Source: a virus. From it: a stretch of 57,473 nt of DNA. Below are positions 42,112-50,140 of this stretch, one piece after another. The position numbers were made by a program, and so were the translations under genes. Positions within the stretch are counted from its first letter, which is position 1; each line of letters opens with the position of its first letter. The notes under the pieces are model-generated. The model was not told where the DNA came from. It worked only from the letters and a program-made list of their open reading frames with translations, and made no database searches. The stretch spans positions 1-57,473 of IMG/VR virus record IMGVR_UViG_3300036985_006568; one strand, given 5' to 3'.

Positions 42112-43164
42112 ATGAAATTTAACCCAATCCAAAAGATATACATCATCGCAACAACAGGGGCGTTAGGTGATACTGTATCCACTTTTCCAACCCTTAAACT
42201 TCTAGTTGACCGTGGGCACATAGAAAAAATATTCGTTGATGGACGATTTTATGCCTTGTATCAATTATTCTTTCCACAAGAAGTTCTTGTTCCACTCTCA
42301 GAAGCCTCTATATTTATCCCGAAAGAAGAGATCACCTCAGATATTCCTAAAGAAAATATCGATCCTACCACTGGTGGAACTACCATCTTTGACTATCCTG
42401 TTAACCCAAACTTACCAATAATTAAAACATTACGTAATTTTCCTACATCAATCCATACCCACTTGGTTGATCACTTCTCAATGTCAATCTGTGACGCTAT
42501 GTTTAAGGAGCATCAAAAAGATTACCCATTAATTGATCCAGGTAAATTACCTATAAATAAGATGCTTGGTAGAAAATATGTAGTCATTGCTTACGGAGCA
42601 ACAACAGAACATCGTAGGATGCTGCCGGAAGTTCTTGCTGGTTTGGTTGATTATTTTAGTTCACGAAACATTGAGGTCGTGCTTATAGGTAAGCGAGATC
42701 ACGCTCTTAGATGCAGTAGCACAATTACTAATCCAACTTTTGATGCTATCCCCGAAGGAGTGATAAACTTTATCGATCAAACCACGATGCCTGAGGCTCT
42801 TGCCATCATACGAGAGTCTGAAATGGTGATAGGCTTAGATAACGGATTAATTCATATGGCTGCCTTGACAGATGTTCCTATTGTTGCTGGATATACAACG
42901 GTTGATCCTTACTACAGACTACCATATCGGCATGGAGTAAAGGGTTGGAATATATACACAGTTGAACCTGATTCAAATTGTAGGTACTGCCAAACTGAAA
43001 CGTTCTGTACATATGCTTTAAACTTTTTGAAATGTCAAACAAGAACTAAGGAGTGCATGAACTCCCTTACCTTAAATTCCTGGTTGTGCAAGATTAAACT
43101 AGTTGGTTCTCAATCTGAGACCATTTTTAAAAGGAGCCAGACATGGCTATTCAGAAGGTTTTAG
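42112..43164 (+). CDS. Glycosyltransferase family 9-like protein (heptosyltransferase type)
   Basis: 350 residues. GALGDTVSTFPTLKLLVDRG (16-35) is the entry of GT9/ADP-heptose transferases, and GLDNGLIHMAALTDVPIVAG (242-261) is their nucleotide-sugar site. Two central Rossmann domains fit GT-B. The Cys-rich C-terminus (CRYCQTETFC...CQTRTKEC) is unusual. It sits between fibre genes, so it may glycosylate a virion protein or change host lipopolysaccharide after infection. Overlaps the next gene by 22 bases. Confidence 0.82.
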   Translation: MKFNPIQKIYIIATTGALGDTVSTFPTLKLLVDRGHIEKIFVDGRFYALYQLFFPQEVLVPLSEASIFIPKEEITSDIPKENIDPTTGGTTIFDYPVNPNLPIIKTLRNFPTSIHTHLVDHFSMSICDAMFKEHQKDYPLIDPGKLPINKMLGRKYVVIAYGATTEHRRMLPEVLAGLVDYFSSRNIEVVLIGKRDHALRCSSTITNPTFDAIPEGVINFIDQTTMPEALAIIRESEMVIGLDNGLIHMAALTDVPIVAGYTTVDPYYRLPYRHGVKGWNIYTVEPDSNCRYCQTETFCTYALNFLKCQTRTKECMNSLTLNSWLCKIKLVGSQSETIFKRSQTWLFRRF

Positions 43165-43682
43165 TAATCAACTCCACCACGGGTGTACGTGAGCAGTACA
43201 CCCCCATCGATACCTCTGCTGGTACCGCCTCCGCTGGGGCAATTGCTGCGTTGAGTGCTGATGGCAAGTGGAATGCTAACATGATTCCTGGTACCATCGG
43301 CCAGACCTCTATCGAGGCTGTTGTTGTTGGTGGGACCATTGGGGTTGGCAAGTTCGTCAATATCACCAATGATGGTACGGTTGCCCAGGCTCAGTTGGCT
43401 GATTGTACTGACGGAACGAAACCTGCGAATGGTTTCTGCCTCGTTGGTGGAACTAACACGGAAACTGTTACCGTGTATCTTGAAGGACGCAATGATGTTA
43501 TCGCGTCTGCAATCGCTGTGACTGATATTGGTGATCGTATCTTCTTGTCTACTGCTGGTGGAGTTACCCTTACTCCTCCTGCGACTACTGGTAACTACAT
43601 GCAGGTGCTTGGCCAGTGTCTTGCTGCTGATGGCACTACCACCAGCCTTGAGTTTGAGGCTGCTGAGGGCGTGATCATGTAG
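43143..43682 (+). CDS. Highly expressed-looking virion protein with KVLVxNxTTGV N-terminus
   Basis: 179 residues. Begins MAIQKVLVINSTTGVREQYT; residues 35-50 (LSADGKWNANMIP) look like a fibre linker, and the rest (EAVVVGGTIGVGKFVNITND, VTVYLEGRNDVIASA) resembles DUF2190-type beta proteins of capsid or fibre surfaces. Its third codon positions are clearly more GC-rich than neighbours, like the capsid and tube genes, suggesting an abundant product. AAGGAG precedes the ATG. Confidence 0.75.
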   Translation: MAIQKVLVINSTTGVREQYTPIDTSAGTASAGAIAALSADGKWNANMIPGTIGQTSIEAVVVGGTIGVGKFVNITNDGTVAQAQLADCTDGTKPANGFCLVGGTNTETVTVYLEGRNDVIASAIAVTDIGDRIFLSTAGGVTLTPPATTGNYMQVLGQCLAADGTTTSLEFEAAEGVIM

Positions 43683-43690
43683 TGTACAAC

Positions 43691-43728
43691 TGCGAGGTCT
43701 ATCTGACGTGTGTTGGATAGACCTTGCA
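43691..43728 (+). promoter_or_regulatory. 13-bp hairpin whose loop holds the next start codon
   Basis: TGCGAGGTCTATC (43691-43703) pairs with GATAGACCTTGCA (43716-43728) around a 12-base loop. One G-U pair on the plus RNA would be C-A on the other strand, so it acts in the rightward message. The loop includes the GTG at 43708, and the stem includes the only GAGG ribosome site. It may protect the abundant upstream message and limit translation of the downstream gene. Confidence 0.6.
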
Positions 43729-44376
43729 AGTAATCCTAATTCTGTAACAACACCAGGTGTTGGTGCCACGCAAGGTGGATTTTGTTCAATTTTAGGTTGT
43801 GGTGGATACCATGCCTTAAATTCATTCTCTTTTGTGCAATCATCTGCCGATTTTATTGGTAGATTATCAATCCAGCATAGTAATTTTTATTGTGGAACAT
43901 CTAGGAGTCAAAAAACTGTTGAAGCTGGAAGTGTAAATACTATCGTTGATGTTGATAACAAATCCTTCGGCTTAAATTTTCAACCTGTATATTCTTCAGC
44001 TGGCGCTTCTGGTGGTAGAAGAATAATAGATAGTGCTGAAGAGATTCCCTGGACTCCTACCTTTGCTAACCTAGCTGTTGTTGTTGGCGATGGAGAGGCT
44101 ACATACACGGGGACATGTACAAGGATAGGGAGACGCTATGATTGGACTGCTAGGATAACCACAACAGGAACATGCACGACAGCTTCAACAGGTGGAAATA
44201 CAGCAATAGATAAGGCCCCTTTTCCAATATCTGTTCATTCACCTTTTAACGTCGTTGATAGTACCTTAGCAAATCTAGGTGTTGGTTGTGCATGGGCAGC
44301 GTCCAATTATCTAATGACGCCAACTTGGGCTGCAAATAGTAATGACATCTTTATGTCTGAAACGTGCGTTATTTAA
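43708..44376 (+). CDS. Putative fibre/tail protein, 222 residues, GTG start
   Basis: Begins at GTG 43708 (MCWIDLASNPNSVTTPGVGA). Rich in Gly, Ser, Thr and Asn with a cysteine-containing N-terminus (CSILGCGGYHALN) and a C-terminal beta domain (YTGTCTRIGRRYDWTARITT). No earlier or later ATG is suitable, so the start is less sure. Probably a tail fibre tip or adaptor. Confidence 0.6.
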   Translation: MCWIDLASNPNSVTTPGVGATQGGFCSILGCGGYHALNSFSFVQSSADFIGRLSIQHSNFYCGTSRSQKTVEAGSVNTIVDVDNKSFGLNFQPVYSSAGASGGRRIIDSAEEIPWTPTFANLAVVVGDGEATYTGTCTRIGRRYDWTARITTTGTCTTASTGGNTAIDKAPFPISVHSPFNVVDSTLANLGVGCAWAASNYLMTPTWAANSNDIFMSETCVI

Positions 44377-44387
44377 TCGAGGTTATT

Positions 44388-44840
44388 ATGGCTGCACCTA
44401 GCGCTTTGATCTTTTTTGAATCTTTCCGTGAATACTTAGTAGATGGCACATTCGATTTGAATGCTGACACCTTCATGTGTCAACTTCAAACGTCAACCTT
44501 CATACCTCTAGTATCTGCCATGACTGTACTTGCAGACCTTACAAATGAGGTTGCAAATGGGAATGGGTATACTACCGGAGGTAATCTCCTAGCTAGCGTC
44601 TCTTTATCTAGGGTGGCAGGTGTGGTTACCTGGAATGCGGCTGATACTTCCTGGACTGCTTCTATTGCCCCTTGGACCGCACGTTATGGAGTGATCTATA
44701 AATTAGGAACAGCAAATAGTAGGGTAAATCCTCTTATTGGGTATTTTCTACTTGACTCAGCACCTGCAGATATAACCTTTAATATTGCCGTTCTAACAAG
44801 TATTGAGTGGAATGCTGTTGGTATCTTTACCCTCACTTAG
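44388..44840 (+). CDS. Minor virion protein, 150 residues
   Basis: Begins MAAPSALIFFESFREYLVDG; FDLNADTFMCQLQTSTFIPL and TNEVANGNGYTTGGNLLASV are common in a family of small tail or capsid-associated phage proteins. GAGG precedes the ATG. An earlier ATG at 44364 lacks a site. Role unknown. Confidence 0.75.
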   Translation: MAAPSALIFFESFREYLVDGTFDLNADTFMCQLQTSTFIPLVSAMTVLADLTNEVANGNGYTTGGNLLASVSLSRVAGVVTWNAADTSWTASIAPWTARYGVIYKLGTANSRVNPLIGYFLLDSAPADITFNIAVLTSIEWNAVGIFTLT

Positions 44841-44849
44841 GATACAGTT

Positions 44850-44987
44850 ATGCTCATCCTACCTTGTCCAACACCTTCTATCTTAGTTTTGACAACACTA
44901 ATTCCTGTGTTGGAAAATGAGTCGTTCATCCTAGATTACGATGAGAAATTTGATGTAACTGAACCCTCACATCGTTATAACGCTTAG
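44850..44987 (+). CDS. Small hypothetical protein, 45 residues
   Basis: Begins MLILPCPTPSILVLTTLIPV and ends with an acidic tail. AGGA lies seven bases before the ATG. It fills the space between two virion genes. Unknown function. Confidence 0.5.
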   Translation: MLILPCPTPSILVLTTLIPVLENESFILDYDEKFDVTEPSHRYNA

Positions 44988-45004
44988 AAAGTAAACGAGG
45001 ATGT

Positions 45005-45325
45005 ATGATGATCCTATCTTTTAGTCCTAAGTCAACGACTGAAAAAATTACCCTCACTTTTAACTTTTCAACAATAGGAGTTATGGGTGGGGCGGAGTTA
45101 ATTATCTCACAAACCACAATTGTTGAAGTACAAAAAGGAATAGACCCTACACCTGCTAATATTTTAAATGGTCCTGCTAGTCTCGATCCAACTCATCCGC
45201 ATAGGATATTGCAAAGAGTTCAAGATGGAATTGAGGATGTGATATATCTTCTTATTATGCGAGTGACCACTAATTTCGGCAATACTTATGAGATGTACCG
45301 TTTACTCCGCATTGACAACCCCTAG
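45005..45325 (+). CDS. Small virion-associated protein, 106 residues
   Basis: Begins MMILSFSPKSTTEKITLTFN (ATG ATG; the second has a better distance from GAGG). GIDPTPANILNGPASLDPTH and VIYLLIMRVTTNFGNTYEMY match a small beta protein found at the ends of other phage tail clusters. Its TAG overlaps the stop of the leftward SNF2-like gene. Confidence 0.7.
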   Translation: MMILSFSPKSTTEKITLTFNFSTIGVMGGAELIISQTTIVEVQKGIDPTPANILNGPASLDPTHPHRILQRVQDGIEDVIYLLIMRVTTNFGNTYEMYRLLRIDNP

Positions 45326-46833
45326 AGCCATTGTTTCCACCCGTCACCAGTTACAAGATCGGCAATTGTCTTCTTATCTCGTAGAGCTTTGATGATTTTT
45401 TCATCAACAGTTCCCCTGGAGATAAGGTCAATATAGGTTACATTATTCTTCTGGCCTATCCTATGTGACCTATCCTCACCTTGAAGCCTGACTTCGAGGT
45501 TATAATCATTACTGTAGTAAATAACGGTTGTAGCCGCCGTGAGTGTGAGGCCATAAGCTCCCGTACGATTTGCAACGAAGAACCTACAGTCACCGTCTGT
45601 CTGAAACCTCCTAACTGCAAGATCGCGATGTTCCTTAGAAGTTTCCCCGTAATAACTAACCACTGACCGTTCCCCATATTCCTCGCTAATGGCTTTGACA
45701 ATCGCCTGTATATCTGCAATGTATGTAGCGTAGAGTATGAACTTACCTGAACCTTCATCAATTGTATCAAGTAATACGGAGATTCTGTTATTGGGTAAGG
45801 CATGATTTACTCCTTCATCATCTTTAAGATTTCCACAAACTATTTGGTGAAGGCGTAGAATCTTTGTCAAAGCTAATGTTACTGTTGCTAGTTCCCCTTC
45901 CAATTCAGCATACGCGGCAGTCTTCATTGTTGCGTAGGCTTTTATCTGTTCAGGGGTAAGTTCTACCTCACGATATTCATAAAGTTTTTCCGGTAGATCA
46001 AGGCAGTCTTTCTTCAATACTCGAAATGACCAAGGTTTAATCTTCTCTGTAAGTTCATCTAGGTGACAGAATCCTTTTATCTTCCTAAATGATCTCGAAC
46101 CTAATATGACCTGTATCATCTCTGCATACCTTGCTCTAAAGGCAAAATAAGATGTAAATCCAAGTAGATGGTTTCCTAAGAAAGAGGCTTGAGAATATAC
46201 ATCGAGAGGATTATTCGTAACTGGAGAACCTGTCGCAATGCGACGATATCTACATAACCGCCCAATTTCAATCGCCGATTTGGTCCTATGCGCCTTAGGA
46301 CTTTTGATAGAAGTCGACTCATCAATCACCCCATATGTAAGATGCGTCTTACAAAATAACTTGGCAAACTTAGTCGCCTTGTCGTAGGCTAATGCTTCGA
46401 TATTCATAACAAAAATCTTTAACCCGTTAAAAGGTTGCATTAACTTAACATAGCTATGCTGTAATGAAGTTGAGGCGGCAGAATCCCAATACGTCATCTG
46501 ATAGTTGATATGTTCTGGAAGATGAACGGGAAATTCCTGATTAATCCAGTTTTTATAACAACCTTTATTTGCCCAAATAATTACAGCGTTAATCTTTCCT
46601 TTACTATATAATCGAGTAAGTTCATCGATGAAAACCTTTGATTTTCCTGTCCCCATCTCCATGAACAAGGCAAACTCAGCTTGATCTTCACTTTTCTCAA
46701 GAGCTGTTAGTTGGTGTTCAAATGGAGGAAGGTTAAATGAGTACTCACTTAGATTCAGTTTCTTTTTTGGAACTGAGACAGTGAGTGGAACCTCAGTCAT
46801 ATTTTTGTGCGGGACTAAATCAAAGATACCCAT
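45322..46833 (-). CDS. SNF2-like superfamily 2 helicase/translocase
   Basis: 503 residues. Motif I EMGTGKS (59-65), Ia region VIIWANKGCYKNWI, II-like VIDES, III ATGSPVTNNP, motif V TGAYGLTLTAATTVIY and VI QGEDRSHRIGQ. This is the usual SNF2 set. It probably uses ATP to move on duplex DNA in replication or recombination. AGGAG stands ten bases before the ATG. Its 3' end overlaps the stop of the rightward structural gene. Confidence 0.92.
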   Translation of the reverse strand: MGIFDLVPHKNMTEVPLTVSVPKKKLNLSEYSFNLPPFEHQLTALEKSEDQAEFALFMEMGTGKSKVFIDELTRLYSKGKINAVIIWANKGCYKNWINQEFPVHLPEHINYQMTYWDSAASTSLQHSYVKLMQPFNGLKIFVMNIEALAYDKATKFAKLFCKTHLTYGVIDESTSIKSPKAHRTKSAIEIGRLCRYRRIATGSPVTNNPLDVYSQASFLGNHLLGFTSYFAFRARYAEMIQVILGSRSFRKIKGFCHLDELTEKIKPWSFRVLKKDCLDLPEKLYEYREVELTPEQIKAYATMKTAAYAELEGELATVTLALTKILRLHQIVCGNLKDDEGVNHALPNNRISVLLDTIDEGSGKFILYATYIADIQAIVKAISEEYGERSVVSYYGETSKEHRDLAVRRFQTDGDCRFFVANRTGAYGLTLTAATTVIYYSNDYNLEVRLQGEDRSHRIGQKNNVTYIDLISRGTVDEKIIKALRDKKTIADLVTGDGWKQWL

Positions 46834-46846
46834 ATTCTTCTTTCTC

Positions 46847-48337
46847 CTACAGCTCGTAAAATCTAGGTGTTCTTGGTGTTACAATGTGGAGAGATTCTTT
46901 AGCCCGGGTGACTCCCACATAAAATACTCTGTGCTCATCATCGGGGTTTGATTGCATGCCATCATAGACCCGGGAGTAAACGTCAGATATGATTGCAACA
47001 TTATCCGCTTCCCCACCTTTAACTCCATGGATTGTAGATAGGCGAACCCTGGGTTTATTATCTAGATTCTCCCCATTAGTAAAAGCTGTGTTGAAATAAT
47101 CAATGTCATCAATGAACATCTTATCAAGTGTTACAGACCAATCTAAGTTATCTTTTGGTAAGTTACAGTTTATACAAAGCCACGAATAACTGACAAGTGA
47201 CTCATCATCGATATTCTTTAGACTTTTGACTTCCGTTTTTGAGCATAAGGATAGCATATTCTTTGCACTATCCACCCGGATGTCAATTCCTTTTTGAAGA
47301 AACCTGTAAGATTGAATGGCTTTATATTCATCCGACATAACAGGAGATTTATCAAATAATGCATAGTGGTATCCCTCCTGTTTACAAATTAATTCATACT
47401 GATACAACTGACGTCTGGAACGTGCAAGGCATAACCATTCTCCTGAGGATAGATCAATGTCTTCTACGTCAGGGTGATAGGTGAGAGTACCGATCGAGTC
47501 TCTTGGTTTAAATATCTTCTCTGATCTTTTTATAATATTATAGGAGATACTTGTAGCTTGAATATGTACGACTTGTGGTATTCTATATGATTGTGCAAGG
47601 ACCAGGCGATCCCCAGGCATGTTGATGAAGTGGGCCACATCTGCTCCTGCCCATGCAAAAATTGCTTGATCGTCATCCCCGGCGAGGTAAGTAATGCCAC
47701 TGTTCGAGGCCAGTCTTTCAATGAGGAGCCACTGTAGTGGTGATAGATCCTGAGCCTCATCAACAAACAAAACGTCAAGATTAGGAAGAGAGCCTTCCTC
47801 ATAGCATTGACTAAGAATGTCTGTGAAGTCATAGAGAGAGTTTCCCTTCTTGTAGTTATTTATTGATTCAGCAACTTGTTGTAGTTCAAACCAATCCACC
47901 CTGTCATCATTCATCTCTTCCCATTGTTGCCGAAGAGAGACTCTCCGAAGGCGCGATAGTCCCTCGATGAAGATAAGGTTATCCCCGGGAAGCGCCCCTG
48001 AGGAAGATCCTTCGTTGAAGTCGACTGAGGTCGTAAACTCAATTCCCAACTGATTAGCAATCTCACTATAGTTCTCTTTTTGCATGAGCCTGTTATGCGA
48101 CCATCCCAATTGACGAAAGGCGAGAGAATGAAGTGTACGGAAATACGGCGTCTCTTCCTCGAGAAGATTAAAACGCGATATGGCACGATCTCTACCCTCA
48201 TAAGCTGCCTTCCTTGTAAAACTGATAAAACCTATCTTACTAGGATGTATTCCCTTCTCCAGGTAACTCTCCATTTGATTCAGAAGATAGGTTGTCTTCC
48301 CCGTCCCAGGGGGGCCCAAAACAATATGTATCGGCAC
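46847..48337 (-). CDS. UvrD/PcrA-like superfamily 1 helicase
   Basis: 496 residues from a GTG with GGAGAG five bases upstream, just before the P-loop GPPGTGKTT (8-16), as in related phage helicases. Further motifs: FISFTRKAAYEGRDRA (Ia), VDEAQDLSPLQW (II), YLAGDDDQAIFAWAGA (III), STIHGVKGGEADNVAIISD (V) and FYVGVTRAKESLHI (VI). Expected to unwind DNA 3'-5' at the fork or in repair. A GTG at 48436 is possible but adds 33 residues unlike the family. Confidence 0.9.
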   Translation of the reverse strand: MPIHIVLGPPGTGKTTYLLNQMESYLEKGIHPSKIGFISFTRKAAYEGRDRAISRFNLLEEETPYFRTLHSLAFRQLGWSHNRLMQKENYSEIANQLGIEFTTSVDFNEGSSSGALPGDNLIFIEGLSRLRRVSLRQQWEEMNDDRVDWFELQQVAESINNYKKGNSLYDFTDILSQCYEEGSLPNLDVLFVDEAQDLSPLQWLLIERLASNSGITYLAGDDDQAIFAWAGADVAHFINMPGDRLVLAQSYRIPQVVHIQATSISYNIIKRSEKIFKPRDSIGTLTYHPDVEDIDLSSGEWLCLARSRRQLYQYELICKQEGYHYALFDKSPVMSDEYKAIQSYRFLQKGIDIRVDSAKNMLSLCSKTEVKSLKNIDDESLVSYSWLCINCNLPKDNLDWSVTLDKMFIDDIDYFNTAFTNGENLDNKPRVRLSTIHGVKGGEADNVAIISDVYSRVYDGMQSNPDDEHRVFYVGVTRAKESLHIVTPRTPRFYEL

Positions 48338-48476
48338 GTTCTCTCCAACGAGGAGGGTTGTATTCACAAATTGTTTCCCATGTTTCACAATTAAGTTGAA
48401 GCATACAAAATGCAGTAAAATAGTGACATGTCCCACATGTCCTTCCTCGCGGAAGAGAATATAGGTTAGAAGTCAC
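48240..48476 (-). CDS. Zinc-finger-like protein overlapping the helicase 5' end
   Basis: 78 residues from a GTG with GAGG six bases upstream. Core TCGTCHYFTAFC (13-24), then a Cys near 30, C37 and C53 gives zinc ligands, and WRERADTYCFGPP is similar to small phage zinc proteins. The last 33 residues are read out of frame through the helicase start, so the tail may be unconstrained. The start lies within the end of the primase gene. Confidence 0.65.
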   Translation of the reverse strand: MTSNLYSLPRGRTCGTCHYFTAFCMLQLNCETWETICEYNPPRWRERADTYCFGPPWDGEDNLSSESNGELPGEGNTS

Positions 48477-49977
48477 CGTTAACCTCTACCTTTAAGGGTT
48501 CTTGTGAACCTGACTGATCTGTATATTCTGGCACAGACCAGGTATTTACACCTTTTCCTTTAAGGATAAAAAATTGATGTTCTGCCCCATTATCCTTCAA
48601 GATAGAGGTTACACGATTTAATCCGGGGTGTTGGATTCTTTTCCTCTCTAGAAATCCAACGAAGTCTACAAGTCTAAAATAGTGACGACCCTTATCTCTC
48701 CATGGTTTTCCTAGGAGTATTTCATCTCTATTTCTAGCTTGAACACGAGAAGTACAAAACAGTTCAATCTGTTCTAGTAACTGTCCTGTTGGAGTAGCAT
48801 CGATTGGAACCTCAATGATGACAAGACCTTCAAGTAGATTTTGAACTATTGCTTGCCAAACCTGTTTCTGTTGTAAAGGGGTCATTAGATTAAGCGTATC
48901 CATACATCGACGTTGAAACCTAATCTGATTTTGAAGGTCCTCAGTCGACAATTCAATGCGTCCTCCACCATCAACATCAAGAAACCAAATCGGTGGCTGG
49001 GAATCATACTTGGTAAGTCCCGTAAGGACTGGCATCCCTTGACTCGGACCCACCCCAAACTTCCGTAGACGGCATTTAGAGGCTTGACAATGAGACTTAA
49101 TTGGCGACTTGTGACACGTGTAGCCATAATCTTTTTTCTCCACAGATCTTTGAATTGAAATAACTTCTGAAGCAGATAGTGGAGGTGAAAGATATTTTAG
49201 GTTGTAATTTTCGAGTTCTACTTCCCACTTATCTGGGAATGCTTTACGAAGGAATACTCCAATATTAAACAAGCCATCGTTTCTCGTTCCGGCTGGAAGT
49301 CCATGTGAAAGCAGATGTTCAAGGCAAGGAGGACCATCTTTTAATTCTTCAACTGAATTAAGTCCTATTGTTTCTAATTCCTTTTCCGTTACTTGTAATG
49401 AGGTAGCGTACTCTAGGAATTCATCAACCAGCATCCTTTCACCGGTTCTTTTTACTGCCCATCTATCTGTTGTATTCATGCCAAAATATGGCATGTTAAT
49501 CCAGTTTCCTGCATCTCCACGTTCAGTTAGTATCCGGGTTTGTTTTGGAAAAACCTCAACAGACCCATGTCCTAATGCGGCAGCAAACTCTCTCAATTTT
49601 CTTTGGACTATTGCTGATGATACTGCTTCTTTCAAAAACATATAAAGATGACAACCCCCCGACTTTGATCTAATTGGAACTAGGGGGAGCTGTAGATCAT
49701 AGACCTTAAGAGCAAGTTCCTTAAGATCTAGGTCGTAGATGTCTACATCAATTGCTCCAAAATATGAAACCCCTTCATCATTGATGGGTATGATTCCAAC
49801 ACCTTGATCTCCATTCAGGTGTCTTTCCCAAACCTTCTCTGTCACCGGTTTACTCATCGTGACGGCTTTACCAACTTGTTTTAATGAACCATCTTTTGAT
49901 CCAGTAACATCATATGTTCCATAGGCTCTATCAAGACCCTGGAATAGCCGCATGAACTGGATAACGTAAGACTCCAC
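48466..49977 (-). CDS. Archaeo-eukaryotic-type primase (primase-polymerase)
   Basis: 503 residues from GTG 49977 with AAGAGG five bases upstream. Catalytic GAIDVDIYD (74-82) with D77 and D79, then SKSGGCHLYMF (104-114) with H110, and SVEVFPKQTRI (about 137-147): the AEP/TOTE-type core. Further on HKSPIKSHCQASKCRLRKFG has Cys for a metal cluster. No Walker motif, so it lacks the fused helicase. It should make primers for the phage polymerase. No DnaG-type primase is present. Confidence 0.85.
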   Translation of the reverse strand: MESYVIQFMRLFQGLDRAYGTYDVTGSKDGSLKQVGKAVTMSKPVTEKVWERHLNGDQGVGIIPINDEGVSYFGAIDVDIYDLDLKELALKVYDLQLPLVPIRSKSGGCHLYMFLKEAVSSAIVQRKLREFAAALGHGSVEVFPKQTRILTERGDAGNWINMPYFGMNTTDRWAVKRTGERMLVDEFLEYATSLQVTEKELETIGLNSVEELKDGPPCLEHLLSHGLPAGTRNDGLFNIGVFLRKAFPDKWEVELENYNLKYLSPPLSASEVISIQRSVEKKDYGYTCHKSPIKSHCQASKCRLRKFGVGPSQGMPVLTGLTKYDSQPPIWFLDVDGGGRIELSTEDLQNQIRFQRRCMDTLNLMTPLQQKQVWQAIVQNLLEGLVIIEVPIDATPTGQLLEQIELFCTSRVQARNRDEILLGKPWRDKGRHYFRLVDFVGFLERKRIQHPGLNRVTSILKDNGAEHQFFILKGKGVNTWSVPEYTDQSGSQEPLKVEVNGDF

Positions 49978-50101
49978 GAAAACCTCTTAAGATAAAAATG
50001 CGAGGGATTCTTTCCCCTCTGTCAACTCGACTGAAACTTTAGTGGGCTATCGAGTGTGCAGGTATTACCTGGTGCATATGATCCCCTCAGTCATAGGATC
50101 T

Positions 50102-50118
50102 CCCCAGACGAACTGGGG
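50102..50118. promoter_or_regulatory. Hairpin in the 49978-50140 intergenic region
   Basis: CCCCAG/CTGGGG around a 5-base loop, between the 50141 gene and the primase gene in the leftward direction. No U tract follows. A second weaker dyad (GATCC/GGGATC) overlaps it. It may partly separate the two transcripts. No gene seen in the 163 bases. Confidence 0.45.
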
Positions 50119-50140
50119 CCCTACATAATGAGGCGATATC

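Noticed and set aside
43161-43769. Leftward 202-residue frame opposite the 43143 gene
   Set aside because: Antisense to a gene with biased codons, which leaves the complement open. No ribosome site or motif.
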